A DNA stretch of 37,053 nt from Lysobacter sp. yr284 (GTDB lineage: Bacteria > Pseudomonadota > Gammaproteobacteria > Xanthomonadales > Xanthomonadaceae), in contig NZ_FNPT01000032.1 in NCBI RefSeq assembly GCF_900107375.1, forward strand, positions 1 to 37,053, read 5' to 3'. The first letter of the stretch is position 1. Every line of letters starts with the position of its first letter. Positions 9,634 through 18,002 of this stretch are shown piece after piece. The notes beneath the pieces were generated by a model. The model saw nothing but the letters and a program-made list of their open reading frames with translations. It ran no database searches and was not told the origin of the DNA. Both the position numbers and the translations under genes were made by a program.

Positions 9634-10719
9634 ATGACCCCCAGCCTGCGCCGCAAACTCGAAGCCCTGGCCGAACGCCGCGAAGAACTCGAACGCCTGC
9701 TCGCCGACCCCGGCGTGATCGGCGACAACCAGCGTTTCCGCAAGTGCTCGCGCGAGTTCGCCCAATTGCAGCCGGTGGCCCTGGCGCTGGCCGCCGAGGC
9801 GCAGGCCAAGGCCGACCTGGCCGCGGCCGAAGCGATGCGCGCGGATCCGGAACTGCGCGAACTGGCCGAGGAAGAGATCGCCTCGGCGCAGGAACGCTTG
9901 CAGCGGCTCGACGTCGAATTGATGGCGCACCTGATCCCGCAGGACCCGCGCGACGACGGCGACCTGTACCTGGAAGTGCGCGCCGGCACCGGCGGCGACG
10001 AGGCGGCGATCTTCGCCGGCGACCTGTTCCGCATGTATTCGCGCTATGCCGAGCGCCAGGGCTGGAAGGTCGAGGTCGAGTCGGCCAATCCCGGCGAGCA
10101 CGGCGGCTACAAGGAAATCATCGCCCGGGTCGAAGGCCGCGGCGCGTATTCCAGGCTCAAGTTCGAATCCGGCACCCACCGCGTGCAGCGCGTGCCGGAG
10201 ACCGAATCCCAGGGCCGCATCCACACCTCGGCGGCGACGGTGGCGATCATCGCGGTGGAGCCGGAAGGCGAGCCGATCGAGATCAATCCGGCCGACCTGA
10301 AGATCGACACCTTCCGCTCCTCCGGCGCCGGCGGCCAGCACGTCAACAAGACCGAATCGGCGATCCGCATCACCCACATTCCCAGCGGCGTGGTGGTCGA
10401 GAACCAGACCGAGCGCAGCCAGCACGCCAACCGCGACAAGGCGCTCAAGCGCCTGCAGGCGATGCTGGCCGACGCCGCCGCGGCCAAGGCCGCCGCCGCG
10501 CAGGCGCAGGACCGGCGCCTGCAGGTCGGCAGCGGCGACCGCAGCCAGCGCATCCGCACCTACAACTTCCCGCAGGGACGCATCACCGACCACCGGGTCG
10601 AGGGGCTGACCCTGTACGACCTGCCGAACGTGATCGCCGGCGACCTGGACGGCCTGATCGGGCGGTTGCTGCACGAGCACCAGGCCGACGAACTGGCGCG
10701 GCTGTCGGCGAACGCGTAA
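9634..10719 (+). CDS. prfA: Peptide chain release factor 1
   Basis: A 361-residue class I release factor for UAA/UAG. The order is the N-terminal helical domain, the anticodon-like loop region carrying [20 protein letters not shown], the catalytic GGQ loop [18 protein letters not shown] near residue 230, and the C-terminal [16 protein letters not shown]. Length is that of E. coli RF1 (360). It follows hemA by 67 bp, and the intervening sequence is the heptamer repeat. A REP-type inverted repeat (10735-10817) lies just after its stop. Confidence 0.98.
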   Translation: MTPSLRRKLEALAERREELERLLADPGVIGDNQRFRKCSREFAQLQPVALALAAEAQAKADLAAAEAMRADPELRELAEEEIASAQERLQRLDVELMAHLIPQDPRDDGDLYLEVRAGTGGDEAAIFAGDLFRMYSRYAERQGWKVEVESANPGEHGGYKEIIARVEGRGAYSRLKFESGTHRVQRVPETESQGRIHTSAATVAIIAVEPEGEPIEINPADLKIDTFRSSGAGGQHVNKTESAIRITHIPSGVVVENQTERSQHANRDKALKRLQAMLADAAAAKAAAAQAQDRRLQVGSGDRSQRIRTYNFPQGRITDHRVEGLTLYDLPNVIAGDLDGLIGRLLHEHQADELARLSANA

Positions 10720-10734
10720 CCCCGGTCGCCTTTT

Positions 10735-10817
10735 GCAGGCGCGGCGCAAGCCGCGACCGCGACACCACACATACGACGCAAGCGCGGTGGCGCGGTCGCG
10801 GCTCGCGCCGCGCCTGC
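10735..10817. repeat. REP-type inverted pair, family 1 (prfA 3' side)
   Basis: Left arm GCAGGCGCGGCGCAAGCCGC and an inverted right arm ending GCGGCTCGCGCCGCGCCTGC enclose about 25 nt. Both arms share the GCAGGC variant, where other copies in the window have GTAGGA. Each arm contains its own GCGGC/GCCGC hairpin with a GCAA or GCGA loop. It lies between prfA and the GNAT gene. Confidence 0.85.
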
Positions 10818-10870
10818 AGGGGCGATCGCGCAGATTCGCGGCGGTCATGACGTTGGCCTCGTCCGCCGGC

Positions 10871-10876
10871 CATAAT
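10871..10876 (+). promoter_or_regulatory. Candidate -10 box (CATAAT) for the GNAT gene
   Basis: CATAAT lies 30 nt before the ATG at 10906 and matches the TATAAT consensus at five positions. No convincing -35 is seen. Confidence 0.4.
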
Positions 10877-10905
10877 CGCCCCTCCCCCACCGCGCCGACT
10901 CCCGC

Positions 10906-11364
10906 ATGAGCCCGACCGTCCGCCGCGCCAGCTCCGCCGACCTGGACCTCATCGCGCCGCTGTTCGACCGCTACCGCCACTTCTACACCCAGCGCGAGGA
11001 CGCGGCGGTCTCGCGCGCCTTCATCGGCGAGCGCCTGGCGCGCGGCGACTCGGCGATCCTGCTGGCCGCGCTCGACGGCGCCGACGGTGCCGGCTTCGTC
11101 CAGCTCTACCCGACCTTCTCCTCGGTGCGCGCGGCGCGGGTGTGGGTGCTCAACGATCTGTTCGTCGAGGCGCATGCGCGCCGCCGCGGCGTCGCCCGCG
11201 TCCTGCTCGACGCCGCCGCCGCGTTCGCGCGCGCCGACGGCGCCGCGCGCCTGGAACTGGAAACCGACCACGACAACGCCCAGGCCCAGGCGCTGTACGC
11301 CGCCGCCGGCTGGCAGCGCTTCGACGGCACCCAGCGCTACCAACTGCCGCTGGCGCAGGCCTGA
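10906..11364 (+). CDS. GNAT-family N-acetyltransferase
   Basis: A 152-residue single-domain GNAT enzyme, which transfers acetyl from acetyl-CoA to an amine. It begins MSPTVRRASSADLDLIAPLF, has the beta4 segment VWVLNDLFVEAHA followed by the acetyl-CoA P-loop RRRGVARVLL (motif A), and the C-terminal ALYAAAGWQRF typical of the fold. The substrate cannot be read from the sequence. The O-GlcNAc-transferase-like gene starts 6 bp after its stop, so the two are probably translated from one mRNA. Confidence 0.93.
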   Translation: MSPTVRRASSADLDLIAPLFDRYRHFYTQREDAAVSRAFIGERLARGDSAILLAALDGADGAGFVQLYPTFSSVRAARVWVLNDLFVEAHARRRGVARVLLDAAAAFARADGAARLELETDHDNAQAQALYAAAGWQRFDGTQRYQLPLAQA

Positions 11365-11369
11365 GCGCC

Positions 11370-13097
11370 GTGGCCGATCCGCGCCCCGCCCTGCGCCAGG
11401 CCCTGCGCGCCCGTCCCGACGACGCGATGGGCTGGGTGATGCTGGCCGAACACGAACTCGACGCCGGCGACGCCGCGTCCGGCGAGGCCGCCGCGCGGCG
11501 CGCGCTGGCGCTGCGGCCCGGCCATCCCGAGGCGCTGGCGCGGCTGGGCCGCGCGCAATGGATGCTCGGCCGCCGCGACGATTCGGTGCGAAGCCTGCGC
11601 GCGGCGGCGCGCGCGGCGCCGCAGCACCCGGGCATCGCGGTGTGGCTGGCGCACGCGCTGGAAGACGTCGGCGACGCCGAAGGCGCGCTCGCCGCCTATG
11701 CCCACGCCTACGCGCTGGCGCCGCAGGAGCCGCAGCTGGCGTCGTACCTGCTGGCCTGGCGCCGGCGGCTGTGCGATTGGCGCGATCTCGACCGCCTCGC
11801 CCAGCAGGTGCGCGAAGCGGTGGCGCGCGCGCAAGCCTCGGTGGAACCGTTCGCGTTCCTCAGCGAAGACGCCAGCGCCGCCGAGCAACGCCGCTGCGCC
11901 GCATTGCGCGCCGCGGTGATCGCGCGCGCGGTGCGGCCGCTGCCGCCGGCGCCGGCGCGCGACGCGCAGGCGCCGGTGCGCGCCGGCTTCCTGTCCAACG
12001 GCTTCGGCAACCATCCTACCGGCCTGCTGACGGTCGCCCTGTTCGAGGCGCTGCGTCGCCGCGGCGGGCTGGAACTGCACCTGTTCGCGCTCAACCGCGA
12101 CGACGGCAGCCCGATCCGGCGCCGCCTCGGCGCGGCCGCCGAGGTCCTGCACGACGTCGCGCAACAGCCGCACGCCATGGTCGCCGACGCGATCCGCCGC
12201 GCCGGCGTCGACGTGCTGTTCGACCTGCGCGGCTGGGGCGGCGGCGGCGCGCCGGAGGTACTGGCGATGCGACCGGCGCCGGTGCAGGTCAACTGGCTGG
12301 CCTACCCCGGCACCAGCGCGGCGCCGTGGATCGACTACGTGCTGGCCGACCGCTTCGTCCTGCCCGAATCGATGAGCGCGGACTTCAGCGAGACCGCGGC
12401 CTGGCTGCCGCGCTGCTTCCAGCCCTCCGATACCGCGCGTGTCGTCGCCGAACCGCCGGACCGCGCCGCCTGCGGCCTGCCGGCGCAGGGCGTGGTGTTT
12501 TGCTGCTTCAACAACAGCTACAAGCTCAACCCGCGCAGCGTGGCGCGCGCGCTGGAGGTTGTGCGCGGCGTGCCCGGCAGCGTGCTGTGGCTGCTGTCGG
12601 GCCCCGGCAACGCCGATGCGCGCCTGCGCGAGTTCGCCGCCGGCCGCGCGCTGGATCCGGCGCGGCTGGTGTTCATGCGCAAGCAGCCGCATCCGGACTA
12701 CCTGGCGCGCCTGCGCCACGCCGACCTGTTCCTCGACACCGATCCCTACAACGCCCACACCACCGCCTCCGACGCGCTGTGGGCCGGCTGCCCCGTACTG
12801 ACCGTGCCCGGCGCGACCTTCGCCGCGCGCGTGGCCGGCAGCCTCAACCACCATCTCGGCCTGGCCCCCATGAACGTCGCCGACGACGCCGCCTTCGTCG
12901 CCCGCGCGGTCGCGCTGGGCAACGACCCCGCCGCGCTGGCGGCGTTGCGCGCGGAACTGGCGGCGCGGCGCGCGGACAGCGGCGTGTTCGACATGGACGG
13001 TTTCGCGGTCGACTTCGCCGCGATGACCCTGGCGATGGCGCGGCGGCAACGCAAGGGCGAGGCACCGGCGATCCTGCAAGGCCCGGCGCGGCCTTGA
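11370..13097 (+). CDS. SPINDLY/O-GlcNAc-transferase-like protein (TPR + GT41)
   Basis: A 575-residue protein from a GTG at 11370. An in-frame extension upstream would overlap the GNAT gene and is rejected. TPR-like helices (residues 5-130) include GWVMLAEHELDAGDAASGEAA. They are followed by a GT41 catalytic region: FLSNGFGNHPTGLL with His215, then VLFDLRGWGGGGAPEVLAMR, NWLAYPGTSAAPWIDYVLAD, FCCFNNSYKLNPRSVARALE, and RHADLFLDTDPYNAHTTASD with LWAGCPVLT. The structurally characterised Xanthomonas campestris OGT has nearly the same size and a corresponding His218 (recalled). It probably transfers a sugar from a UDP-sugar; acceptor unknown. Confidence 0.92.
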   Translation: MADPRPALRQALRARPDDAMGWVMLAEHELDAGDAASGEAAARRALALRPGHPEALARLGRAQWMLGRRDDSVRSLRAAARAAPQHPGIAVWLAHALEDVGDAEGALAAYAHAYALAPQEPQLASYLLAWRRRLCDWRDLDRLAQQVREAVARAQASVEPFAFLSEDASAAEQRRCAALRAAVIARAVRPLPPAPARDAQAPVRAGFLSNGFGNHPTGLLTVALFEALRRRGGLELHLFALNRDDGSPIRRRLGAAAEVLHDVAQQPHAMVADAIRRAGVDVLFDLRGWGGGGAPEVLAMRPAPVQVNWLAYPGTSAAPWIDYVLADRFVLPESMSADFSETAAWLPRCFQPSDTARVVAEPPDRAACGLPAQGVVFCCFNNSYKLNPRSVARALEVVRGVPGSVLWLLSGPGNADARLREFAAGRALDPARLVFMRKQPHPDYLARLRHADLFLDTDPYNAHTTASDALWAGCPVLTVPGATFAARVAGSLNHHLGLAPMNVADDAAFVARAVALGNDPAALAALRAELAARRADSGVFDMDGFAVDFAAMTLAMARRQRKGEAPAILQGPARP

Positions 13098-13337
13098 GCC
13101 GGGCCCGAACGCGCGGGCGCCCAGCGGACGCGCGCGCGGCGCGCACGCACCCGGCGCGCGCCCGCTGCGGTTAACGCCGCCTGGACCGTCCGTTCACGCC
13201 GGCCGACCGTTGCCGTGGCTACGGTCGCAGCATGGAACTGAACTATTCAGCCCCTCGGCGCAGCGGTGCGCGCCCTCCTCGCGAGGCGCGGACCGATGGG
13301 TAGACTGGCCGTCTTTTCGCCGTTCGCCGGACCGCCC

Positions 13338-13883
13338 TTGAACACGCTCCACCTCGAACTGCGCACCGCTACCGCACGCCAGCACCAGGACCTCGACCGG
13401 GTCGTGGCCGGCAGCCTCGACGATCGCCACGGCTACACCCGCTATCTGCTCGGCATGCTGTCGCTGGTGGAACTGCTGGCGCCGCCGCCGGCGGCGGTGG
13501 ACGCGCGTTCGGCGTGGACCGAATGGTTCGATCCGCAGCGCCAGGCGCTGCTGTACCAGGACCTGCGCGGCCTGGGCGTGCTGCCGCTGGCGCGCGGCCT
13601 GGCGCCGTTGCCGGCCTCGTGCTGGATGGGCGCGCATTACGTGCTGGAGGGCTCGGCGCTAGGCGCGCGGGTGTTGCTGCGCGCGGCCGAACGCCTGCGC
13701 CTGCGCGATCCCGGCGTGCCGCTCGCGTTCCTGCGCCATCACGCCCAGCCGGGCGACCGCTGGCCGCGCTTGCTCGCCGAACTGCAAACGCTCGACGGCC
13801 CGCTGCGCGAGGACGCCGTGCGCGGCGCCCGCTACGCGTTCGGCGTGGTCGCCGGCGCCATGACCGAACAGGAGTCTGCGTGA
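13338..13883 (+). CDS. bphO: Heme oxygenase (bacteriophytochrome-associated, BphO type)
   Basis: Opens heme to biliverdin, the chromophore needed by the adjacent phytochrome. The start LNTLHLELRTATARQHQDLD carries the proximal His (ARQHQDLD), and the distal helix region has SCWMGAHYVLEGSALGARVL. The TTG at 13338 gives 181 residues with a family-like N-terminus; an ATG at 13296 (adds MGRLAVFSPFAGPP) is the alternative. I prefer TTG because a TAGACT box at 13300-13305 could be the -10 of a promoter inside that extension. The stop overlaps the BphP GTG by 4 nt (GTGA), indicating coupled translation. Confidence 0.88.
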   Translation: MNTLHLELRTATARQHQDLDRVVAGSLDDRHGYTRYLLGMLSLVELLAPPPAAVDARSAWTEWFDPQRQALLYQDLRGLGVLPLARGLAPLPASCWMGAHYVLEGSALGARVLLRAAERLRLRDPGVPLAFLRHHAQPGDRWPRLLAELQTLDGPLREDAVRGARYAFGVVAGAMTEQESA

Positions 13884-15580
13884 CCGATCCCAAGCTGCAG
13901 GCGGCCTACGAAGCCTGCGCGCGCGAGCCGATCCACCTCAGCGGCGCGATTCAGCCGCACGGCGCGTTGCTCGCGTTCGCGCCGCGCACCGGTGCGATCG
14001 CCGCGGCGTCCGACAACGCCGGCGACCTGTTCGGCACCACGGCGCAGGCCTTGCTCGACCAGCCCATCGACGAATGGTTCGACGCGCACGCGCTGGAATT
14101 GATCCGGGCCGGCGCCGCGGCCTCGCAACCCGGCGACTTCCCGCGCCTGGCGGGCCTGGTCAACGCCGGCGCCTGGGGCGAGCTGCACCATCTTTCGGTG
14201 CACGTGCGCGCGCAGCTGATCCATGTGGAGCTGGAACCGGCCGCGCGCGAGAGCGCCGATCCGCTCGACGCCCACGCGATGATCGCCCGGCTCGAAGCCG
14301 GCGCGCAGACGGCGCCGTTCTTCCACGCCGTCGCCGAACAGGTGCGCGCGCTGACCGGCTACGACCGGGTCATGGTCTACGCGTTCCGCCACGACCATTC
14401 CGGCGAAGTCGTGGCGCAGGCCCTCGGCGGCGAACTCAGCTCCTACCTGGGCCTGCGCTTTCCCGCTTCCGACATCCCGCCGCAGGCGCGCGCGCTGTAC
14501 CTGGCCAACCGCGTGCGGGTGATCCCCGACGCCGGCTACACGCCGGTGCCGGTGCGCACCGCGGCGCACGCCGCGCCGCTGGACATGAGCTTCGACGTGC
14601 TGCGCAGCGTCTCGCCGATCCACCTGGAGTACCTGCGCAACATGGGCGTGCGCGCGTCGATGTCGATCTCGCTGATCGTCGACGGCCGGCTGTGGGGGCT
14701 GATCGCCTGCCACCATCCGCAGCCGCGCGCGGTCGGGCCGCGCGAGCGCATCGCCGCCGACGTGTTCGGGCGCTACGTGTCGCTGCTGCTGGGCACCCGC
14801 AACCTCAAGCAGATCGGCGCCGCCGAGGCCGCCGCGCGGCTGCATCGGCACCGCCTCGAACAGGCGCTGGCGCACGCGCCGTCGCCGTTCGCGGCGTTGC
14901 GCGAGCAGCCCGAGGCGCTGCTGGGCGCGCTGGCCGCCGACGGCGCGGCGCTGATCGCCGGCGACGATGCGCTGCTGGCCGGCGCCGAGCTGGACCCGAC
15001 GATCCTGGCCCCGGCCCTGGCCTGGGCGCGCACGCACGCGCGCCACGCCGCCGCCGGCACCGCCGAGCGCGCGGACTGGAACGCGGCCGACCACGGGCCG
15101 GCCGGCCTGTTCGCCGCGCCGCTGGACGCCGGCGCGGGCGGCTGGCTGCTGCTGTTCCGCAACGAACAAGTCGAACACGTGCGCTGGGCCGGCTCGCCCG
15201 CCGACGCCTACCAGCTCGACGCCGGCCGTCTCACCATCGGCCCGCGCACCAGCTTCGCCGAATGGAACCAGACCGTGCGCGGCACCGCCGAGCCGTGGTC
15301 GGAGGAAGACGCCGAGCGCGCCGAACGCCTGCGTCTGATGCTGTCGCGCCACCTGCCGGCGAGCGCGCCGCGCGAGGCCGCGCACGGCGAAACCGGCGGC
15401 CGCCTGGTGCGCCTGGACCTGCACGGCCACCGCCGGCGCCTGCAGCGGCTGGCCAACCTGCTGGCCGATGCCGCCGATCACCTGGACGCCTCCCAGCGCA
15501 CGCAACTGGACGAGGCGATCGCGGCGATGGAAGCCGCGCTCGCCGTGCCCGCCGACGCGGGCCGCCGCGCCGCCGGCTGA
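13880..15580 (+). CDS. bphP: Bacteriophytochrome, PAS-GAF-PHY only (no kinase)
   Basis: A 566-residue red/far-red photoreceptor. The GTG start at 13880 has AGGAG 5 nt upstream and overlaps the bphO stop. Cys13 in YEACAREPIHLSGAIQPHG is the expected biliverdin attachment site. PAS covers about 20-120 and GAF 140-310, with FPASDIP (Asp198), SPIHLEYLRNMG (His248) and ACHH (His278). PHY covers 325-495 with the tongue motif PRTSF at 455-459. After it come only ~70 residues, a short helical tail (HRRRLQRLANLLADAADHLD). There is no histidine-kinase, PAS9 or GGDEF/EAL output. The Xanthomonas homologue, as I recall, ends in a PAS9 domain. Confidence 0.93.
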   Translation: MTDPKLQAAYEACAREPIHLSGAIQPHGALLAFAPRTGAIAAASDNAGDLFGTTAQALLDQPIDEWFDAHALELIRAGAAASQPGDFPRLAGLVNAGAWGELHHLSVHVRAQLIHVELEPAARESADPLDAHAMIARLEAGAQTAPFFHAVAEQVRALTGYDRVMVYAFRHDHSGEVVAQALGGELSSYLGLRFPASDIPPQARALYLANRVRVIPDAGYTPVPVRTAAHAAPLDMSFDVLRSVSPIHLEYLRNMGVRASMSISLIVDGRLWGLIACHHPQPRAVGPRERIAADVFGRYVSLLLGTRNLKQIGAAEAAARLHRHRLEQALAHAPSPFAALREQPEALLGALAADGAALIAGDDALLAGAELDPTILAPALAWARTHARHAAAGTAERADWNAADHGPAGLFAAPLDAGAGGWLLLFRNEQVEHVRWAGSPADAYQLDAGRLTIGPRTSFAEWNQTVRGTAEPWSEEDAERAERLRLMLSRHLPASAPREAAHGETGGRLVRLDLHGHRRRLQRLANLLADAADHLDASQRTQLDEAIAAMEAALAVPADAGRRAAG

Positions 15581-15749
15581 GCCTGCGCAGCAGGTCCGCG
15601 GTTGAGCCGCATCGGTTCGCCCGCCTCGCGTCGGTTCACGCCGGTTCGCACGTTCGGCGCAGACCCCGGTCGCGCCCGCGGCCGGCGCGCGCGCACGCTT
15701 CGCGGCGCCGCCGTCCCGGCCGCCGCCGGTTTGCGCTAGTCTCGGCGGC

Positions 15750-16268
15750 ATGACCGCAGAACGCGATTTCATCCCCCTGAACCTGTGCGTGCTGACCGTC
15801 TCCGACAGCCGCACCCTCGCCAACGACAGCTCCGGCGACTACCTGATCCAGTCGCTGACCGACGCCGGCCACCGCCTGGTCGAACGCAAGCTGCTGCCGG
15901 ACGACCGCTACAAGCTGCGCGCCGCGGTGTCGCAGTGGATCGCCGACGACGCCGTCGACGGCGTCCTGGTCACCGGCGGCACCGGCTTCACCGGCCGCGA
16001 TTCCACCCCCGAGGCGCTGCTGCCGCTGCTGGACAAGGAAATGCCGGGCTTCGGCGAACTGTTCCGCGCGATCAGCTTCGACGAGATCGGCACCTCGACC
16101 CTGCAGTCGCGCGCGTTCGCCGGGCTGGCCAACGCCACCTTCGTGTTCTGCCTGCCGGGCTCGACCTCGGCCTGCCGCACCGCCTGGGAAAAGATCGTCA
16201 GCGCGCAGCTCGACGCGCGCACCCGGCCGTGCAACCTCGCCACCCTGCGTCCCCGCCTCAAGGAGTGA
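15750..16268 (+). CDS. moaB: Molybdenum cofactor biosynthesis protein B
   Basis: A 172-residue MoaB/MogA-fold protein of molybdopterin metabolism; the family adenylylates molybdopterin or has a related accessory role. Motifs are [21 protein letters not shown] near residue 12, [19 protein letters not shown] near 72, and [23 protein letters not shown] near the end. Its TGA overlaps the next ATG (TGATG), so it is translationally coupled to the XRE gene. A TAGTCT box in the leader (about 15737) is a weak -10 candidate. Confidence 0.95.
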   Translation: MTAERDFIPLNLCVLTVSDSRTLANDSSGDYLIQSLTDAGHRLVERKLLPDDRYKLRAAVSQWIADDAVDGVLVTGGTGFTGRDSTPEALLPLLDKEMPGFGELFRAISFDEIGTSTLQSRAFAGLANATFVFCLPGSTSACRTAWEKIVSAQLDARTRPCNLATLRPRLKE

Positions 16269-16669
16269 TGCGCATGTCGCTGGACACCACCCTGCGCTTG
16301 CTGGCCAAGGCCAGCGGCCTGAGCGTGACCGACCTGGCCACCGCGATCCCGCGCGCCGGCGCCAACACCGTCAGCGCCTGGCTGCGCGGCGAGAAGTTGC
16401 CCGGCCGCGACCAGCTCGACGCGCTCGCGCGCGCCTTCGGCGTCCCCGCCGGCGCGCTGCTGGCCGAACTGGCCAGCACGCTGGACCCGGCCCGCACCCA
16501 GGGCGAGCACGATCTGCTCGCCGCCTACCGCGCGCTCGACACCCGCCAGCAGGGCGCCCTGCTGGAAGTCGCCGCGAGCATGGCCGGCACCCGCCGCGGC
16601 GCCGCGCCGCGCGCCGCGCGCAAGGCGCCGACGAAGAAGGCTTCCGCCCGCAAGAAGGCCGCCCGATGA
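16268..16669 (+). CDS. XRE-family helix-turn-helix protein with a basic histone-like tail
   Basis: A 133-residue protein; ATG 16268 overlaps the moaB stop (a second ATG at 16274 is possible). Residues 5-65 form an XRE/Cro helix-turn-helix ([46 protein letters not shown]). Residues 70-105 are helical. The last 25 residues are almost only Arg/Lys/Ala/Thr/Pro ([17 protein letters not shown]), like the tails of bacterial histone-H1-like proteins. The ppk2 ATG overlaps its stop (ATGA). A DNA-binding role is clear; its target genes are not known. Confidence 0.87.
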   Translation: MRMSLDTTLRLLAKASGLSVTDLATAIPRAGANTVSAWLRGEKLPGRDQLDALARAFGVPAGALLAELASTLDPARTQGEHDLLAAYRALDTRQQGALLEVAASMAGTRRGAAPRAARKAPTKKASARKKAAR

Positions 16670-17451
16670 GCAAGCTCAAGCGCAAGGAATACGAAGCGCA
16701 GCTGGAACCGCTGCAACTGGAGCTGGCGGCGATGGCGCGCTGGCTGCAGCACAGCGGCAAGCGGCTGATGGTGATCTTCGAAGGCCGCGACACCGCCGGC
16801 AAGGGCGGCGCGATCGGCGCGATCTCGGAGAACCTCAACCCGCGCCAATGCCACATCGTCGCCCTGTCCAAGCCGAGCGAACGCGAGGCCGGGCAGTGGT
16901 ATTTCCAGCGCTACGCGCCGCACCTGCCGGCCGCCGGCGAGATCGCCCTGTTCGACCGCAGCTGGTACAACCGCGCCGGCGTCGAGCAGGTCATGGGTTT
17001 CGCCAAGCCCGAACAGGTCAAGGCCTTCCTCAAGCAGGTGCCGGTGTTCGAGAAGCTGCTGGTCGACGACGGCATCGTGCTGTTCAAGTACTGGCTGTGC
17101 TGCGACCAGGCGCAACAGGAAGAACGTTTCGCCGAACGCCTCGGCGACCCGCTCAAGCGCTGGAAGCTGTCGCCGATCGACCTGCAGGCGCGCGCCCACT
17201 ACGACGACTACACCCGCGCCCGCGAGGCCATGCTCGAGGCCACCCACACCAAGCACGCGCCGTGGACGCTGGTGGACTTCAACGACCAGCGCCAGGGCCG
17301 GCTGACCTTGATCCGCGACCTGCTCTCGCGCCTGCCCGACACCGAGGTCGCGCCGGCCAAGCTCGACTTCCCGCCGCTCAAGGGCAAGCCGGCGAAGGAG
17401 AAATACGGCGCGCTCAAGCCCATCGGCGGCAAATCGGGCGACAAAGGCTGA
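16666..17451 (+). CDS. ppk2: Polyphosphate kinase 2
   Basis: A 261-residue one-domain PPK2, which uses polyphosphate to phosphorylate nucleotides (GDP/ADP), or the reverse. Motifs: Walker [21 protein letters not shown] near residue 35, lid and acidic region [20 protein letters not shown], Walker [19 protein letters not shown] near 97, and [16 protein letters not shown]. The length fits class I one-domain enzymes. The 4-nt overlap with the XRE gene and 19-bp gap to the next gene make a moaB-xre-ppk2-hypothetical operon likely. Confidence 0.95.
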   Translation: MSKLKRKEYEAQLEPLQLELAAMARWLQHSGKRLMVIFEGRDTAGKGGAIGAISENLNPRQCHIVALSKPSEREAGQWYFQRYAPHLPAAGEIALFDRSWYNRAGVEQVMGFAKPEQVKAFLKQVPVFEKLLVDDGIVLFKYWLCCDQAQQEERFAERLGDPLKRWKLSPIDLQARAHYDDYTRAREAMLEATHTKHAPWTLVDFNDQRQGRLTLIRDLLSRLPDTEVAPAKLDFPPLKGKPAKEKYGALKPIGGKSGDKG

Positions 17452-17470
17452 TCCCATCACCGGAGGCGAT

Positions 17471-17764
17471 ATGGACCGCGAACAGGCCGAACGCACCAGC
17501 CTGTTGTTGGCGAGCATGAACGCCACGCTCAACCGGCACCTGCTGCAACTGCAGCCGCAGATGCCGCACGAGGAATTCCGCGCCTTGTGCGCCGACCTCG
17601 GCCGGGTGACCGGCGAACTGCTGAGCGTGACCGCCCCGCTCTACCGCCGGTTCCCGCAGCTCAAGCCCGAAGAGCTCGGCGGCCCGTACCGGATGGAATT
17701 CGTCGAGGTCCCCGAGGCGATGTTCGCGCGCAAGGCGATCGCGCCGAGCGCCGAGTTCGGCTGA
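17471..17764 (+). CDS. Conserved-looking small hypothetical protein after ppk2
   Basis: A 97-residue soluble, mostly helical protein with a good Shine-Dalgarno (GGAGG at 17462-17466, 5 nt spacing) and ATG at 17471. Visible segments: MDREQAERTSLLLASMNATL, then an amphipathic helix with LQPQMPHEEFRALC, and a C-terminal FPQLKPEELGGPYRMEF. There are no Cys pairs, membrane segments or known motifs. Close spacing to ppk2 suggests a related role, but I do not recognise the family. Confidence 0.75.
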   Translation: MDREQAERTSLLLASMNATLNRHLLQLQPQMPHEEFRALCADLGRVTGELLSVTAPLYRRFPQLKPEELGGPYRMEFVEVPEAMFARKAIAPSAEFG

Positions 17765-17786
17765 GCGCGACCGCCGGTCGATCTTT

Positions 17787-17881
17787 GTAGGAGCGACGCG
17801 AGTCGCGACCGCGGCAACGCAGCTGCGCCGGACGTTGCGCCGCAGTTGCGTTGCCGCGGTCGCGACTCGCGTCGCTCCTAC
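17787..17881. repeat. REP-type inverted pair, family 1 (between convergent genes)
   Basis: A 95-nt near-palindrome. The first 35 nt of the left arm (GTAGGAGCGACGCGAGTCGC onward) match the right arm's reverse complement exactly. This locus carries the GCGAC/GTCGC stem variant in both arms. It separates the ppk2 unit from the convergent XRE regulator and could stop transcription from both sides. Confidence 0.9.
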
Positions 17882-17945
17882 AGTGAAGCACTGTGGGTGG
17901 GGCGTCGGCTTCGGGAAGTAGCGCTTGCGTGCGTCGCTTCGGTTG

Positions 17946-17968
17946 GTCGCGACTCGCGTCGCTCCTAC
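17946..17968. repeat. Solo REP arm, family 1
   Basis: A single right arm, TCGCGACTCGCGTCGCTCCT with AC following, carrying the same GTCGC/GCGAC variant as the full pair 65 bp to its left. No left partner is visible. Confidence 0.8.
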
Positions 17969-18002
17969 GGAAAATCAGCGGTCGCGCGCGGGAGCCGGGG
18001 CC

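Noticed and set aside
13232-13303. A 23-codon ORF (MELNYSAPRRSG...) upstream of bphO, possibly a leader peptide
   Set aside because: It has no Shine-Dalgarno site, no matching attenuator hairpin, and nothing but its position supports it. Kept as an idea only.
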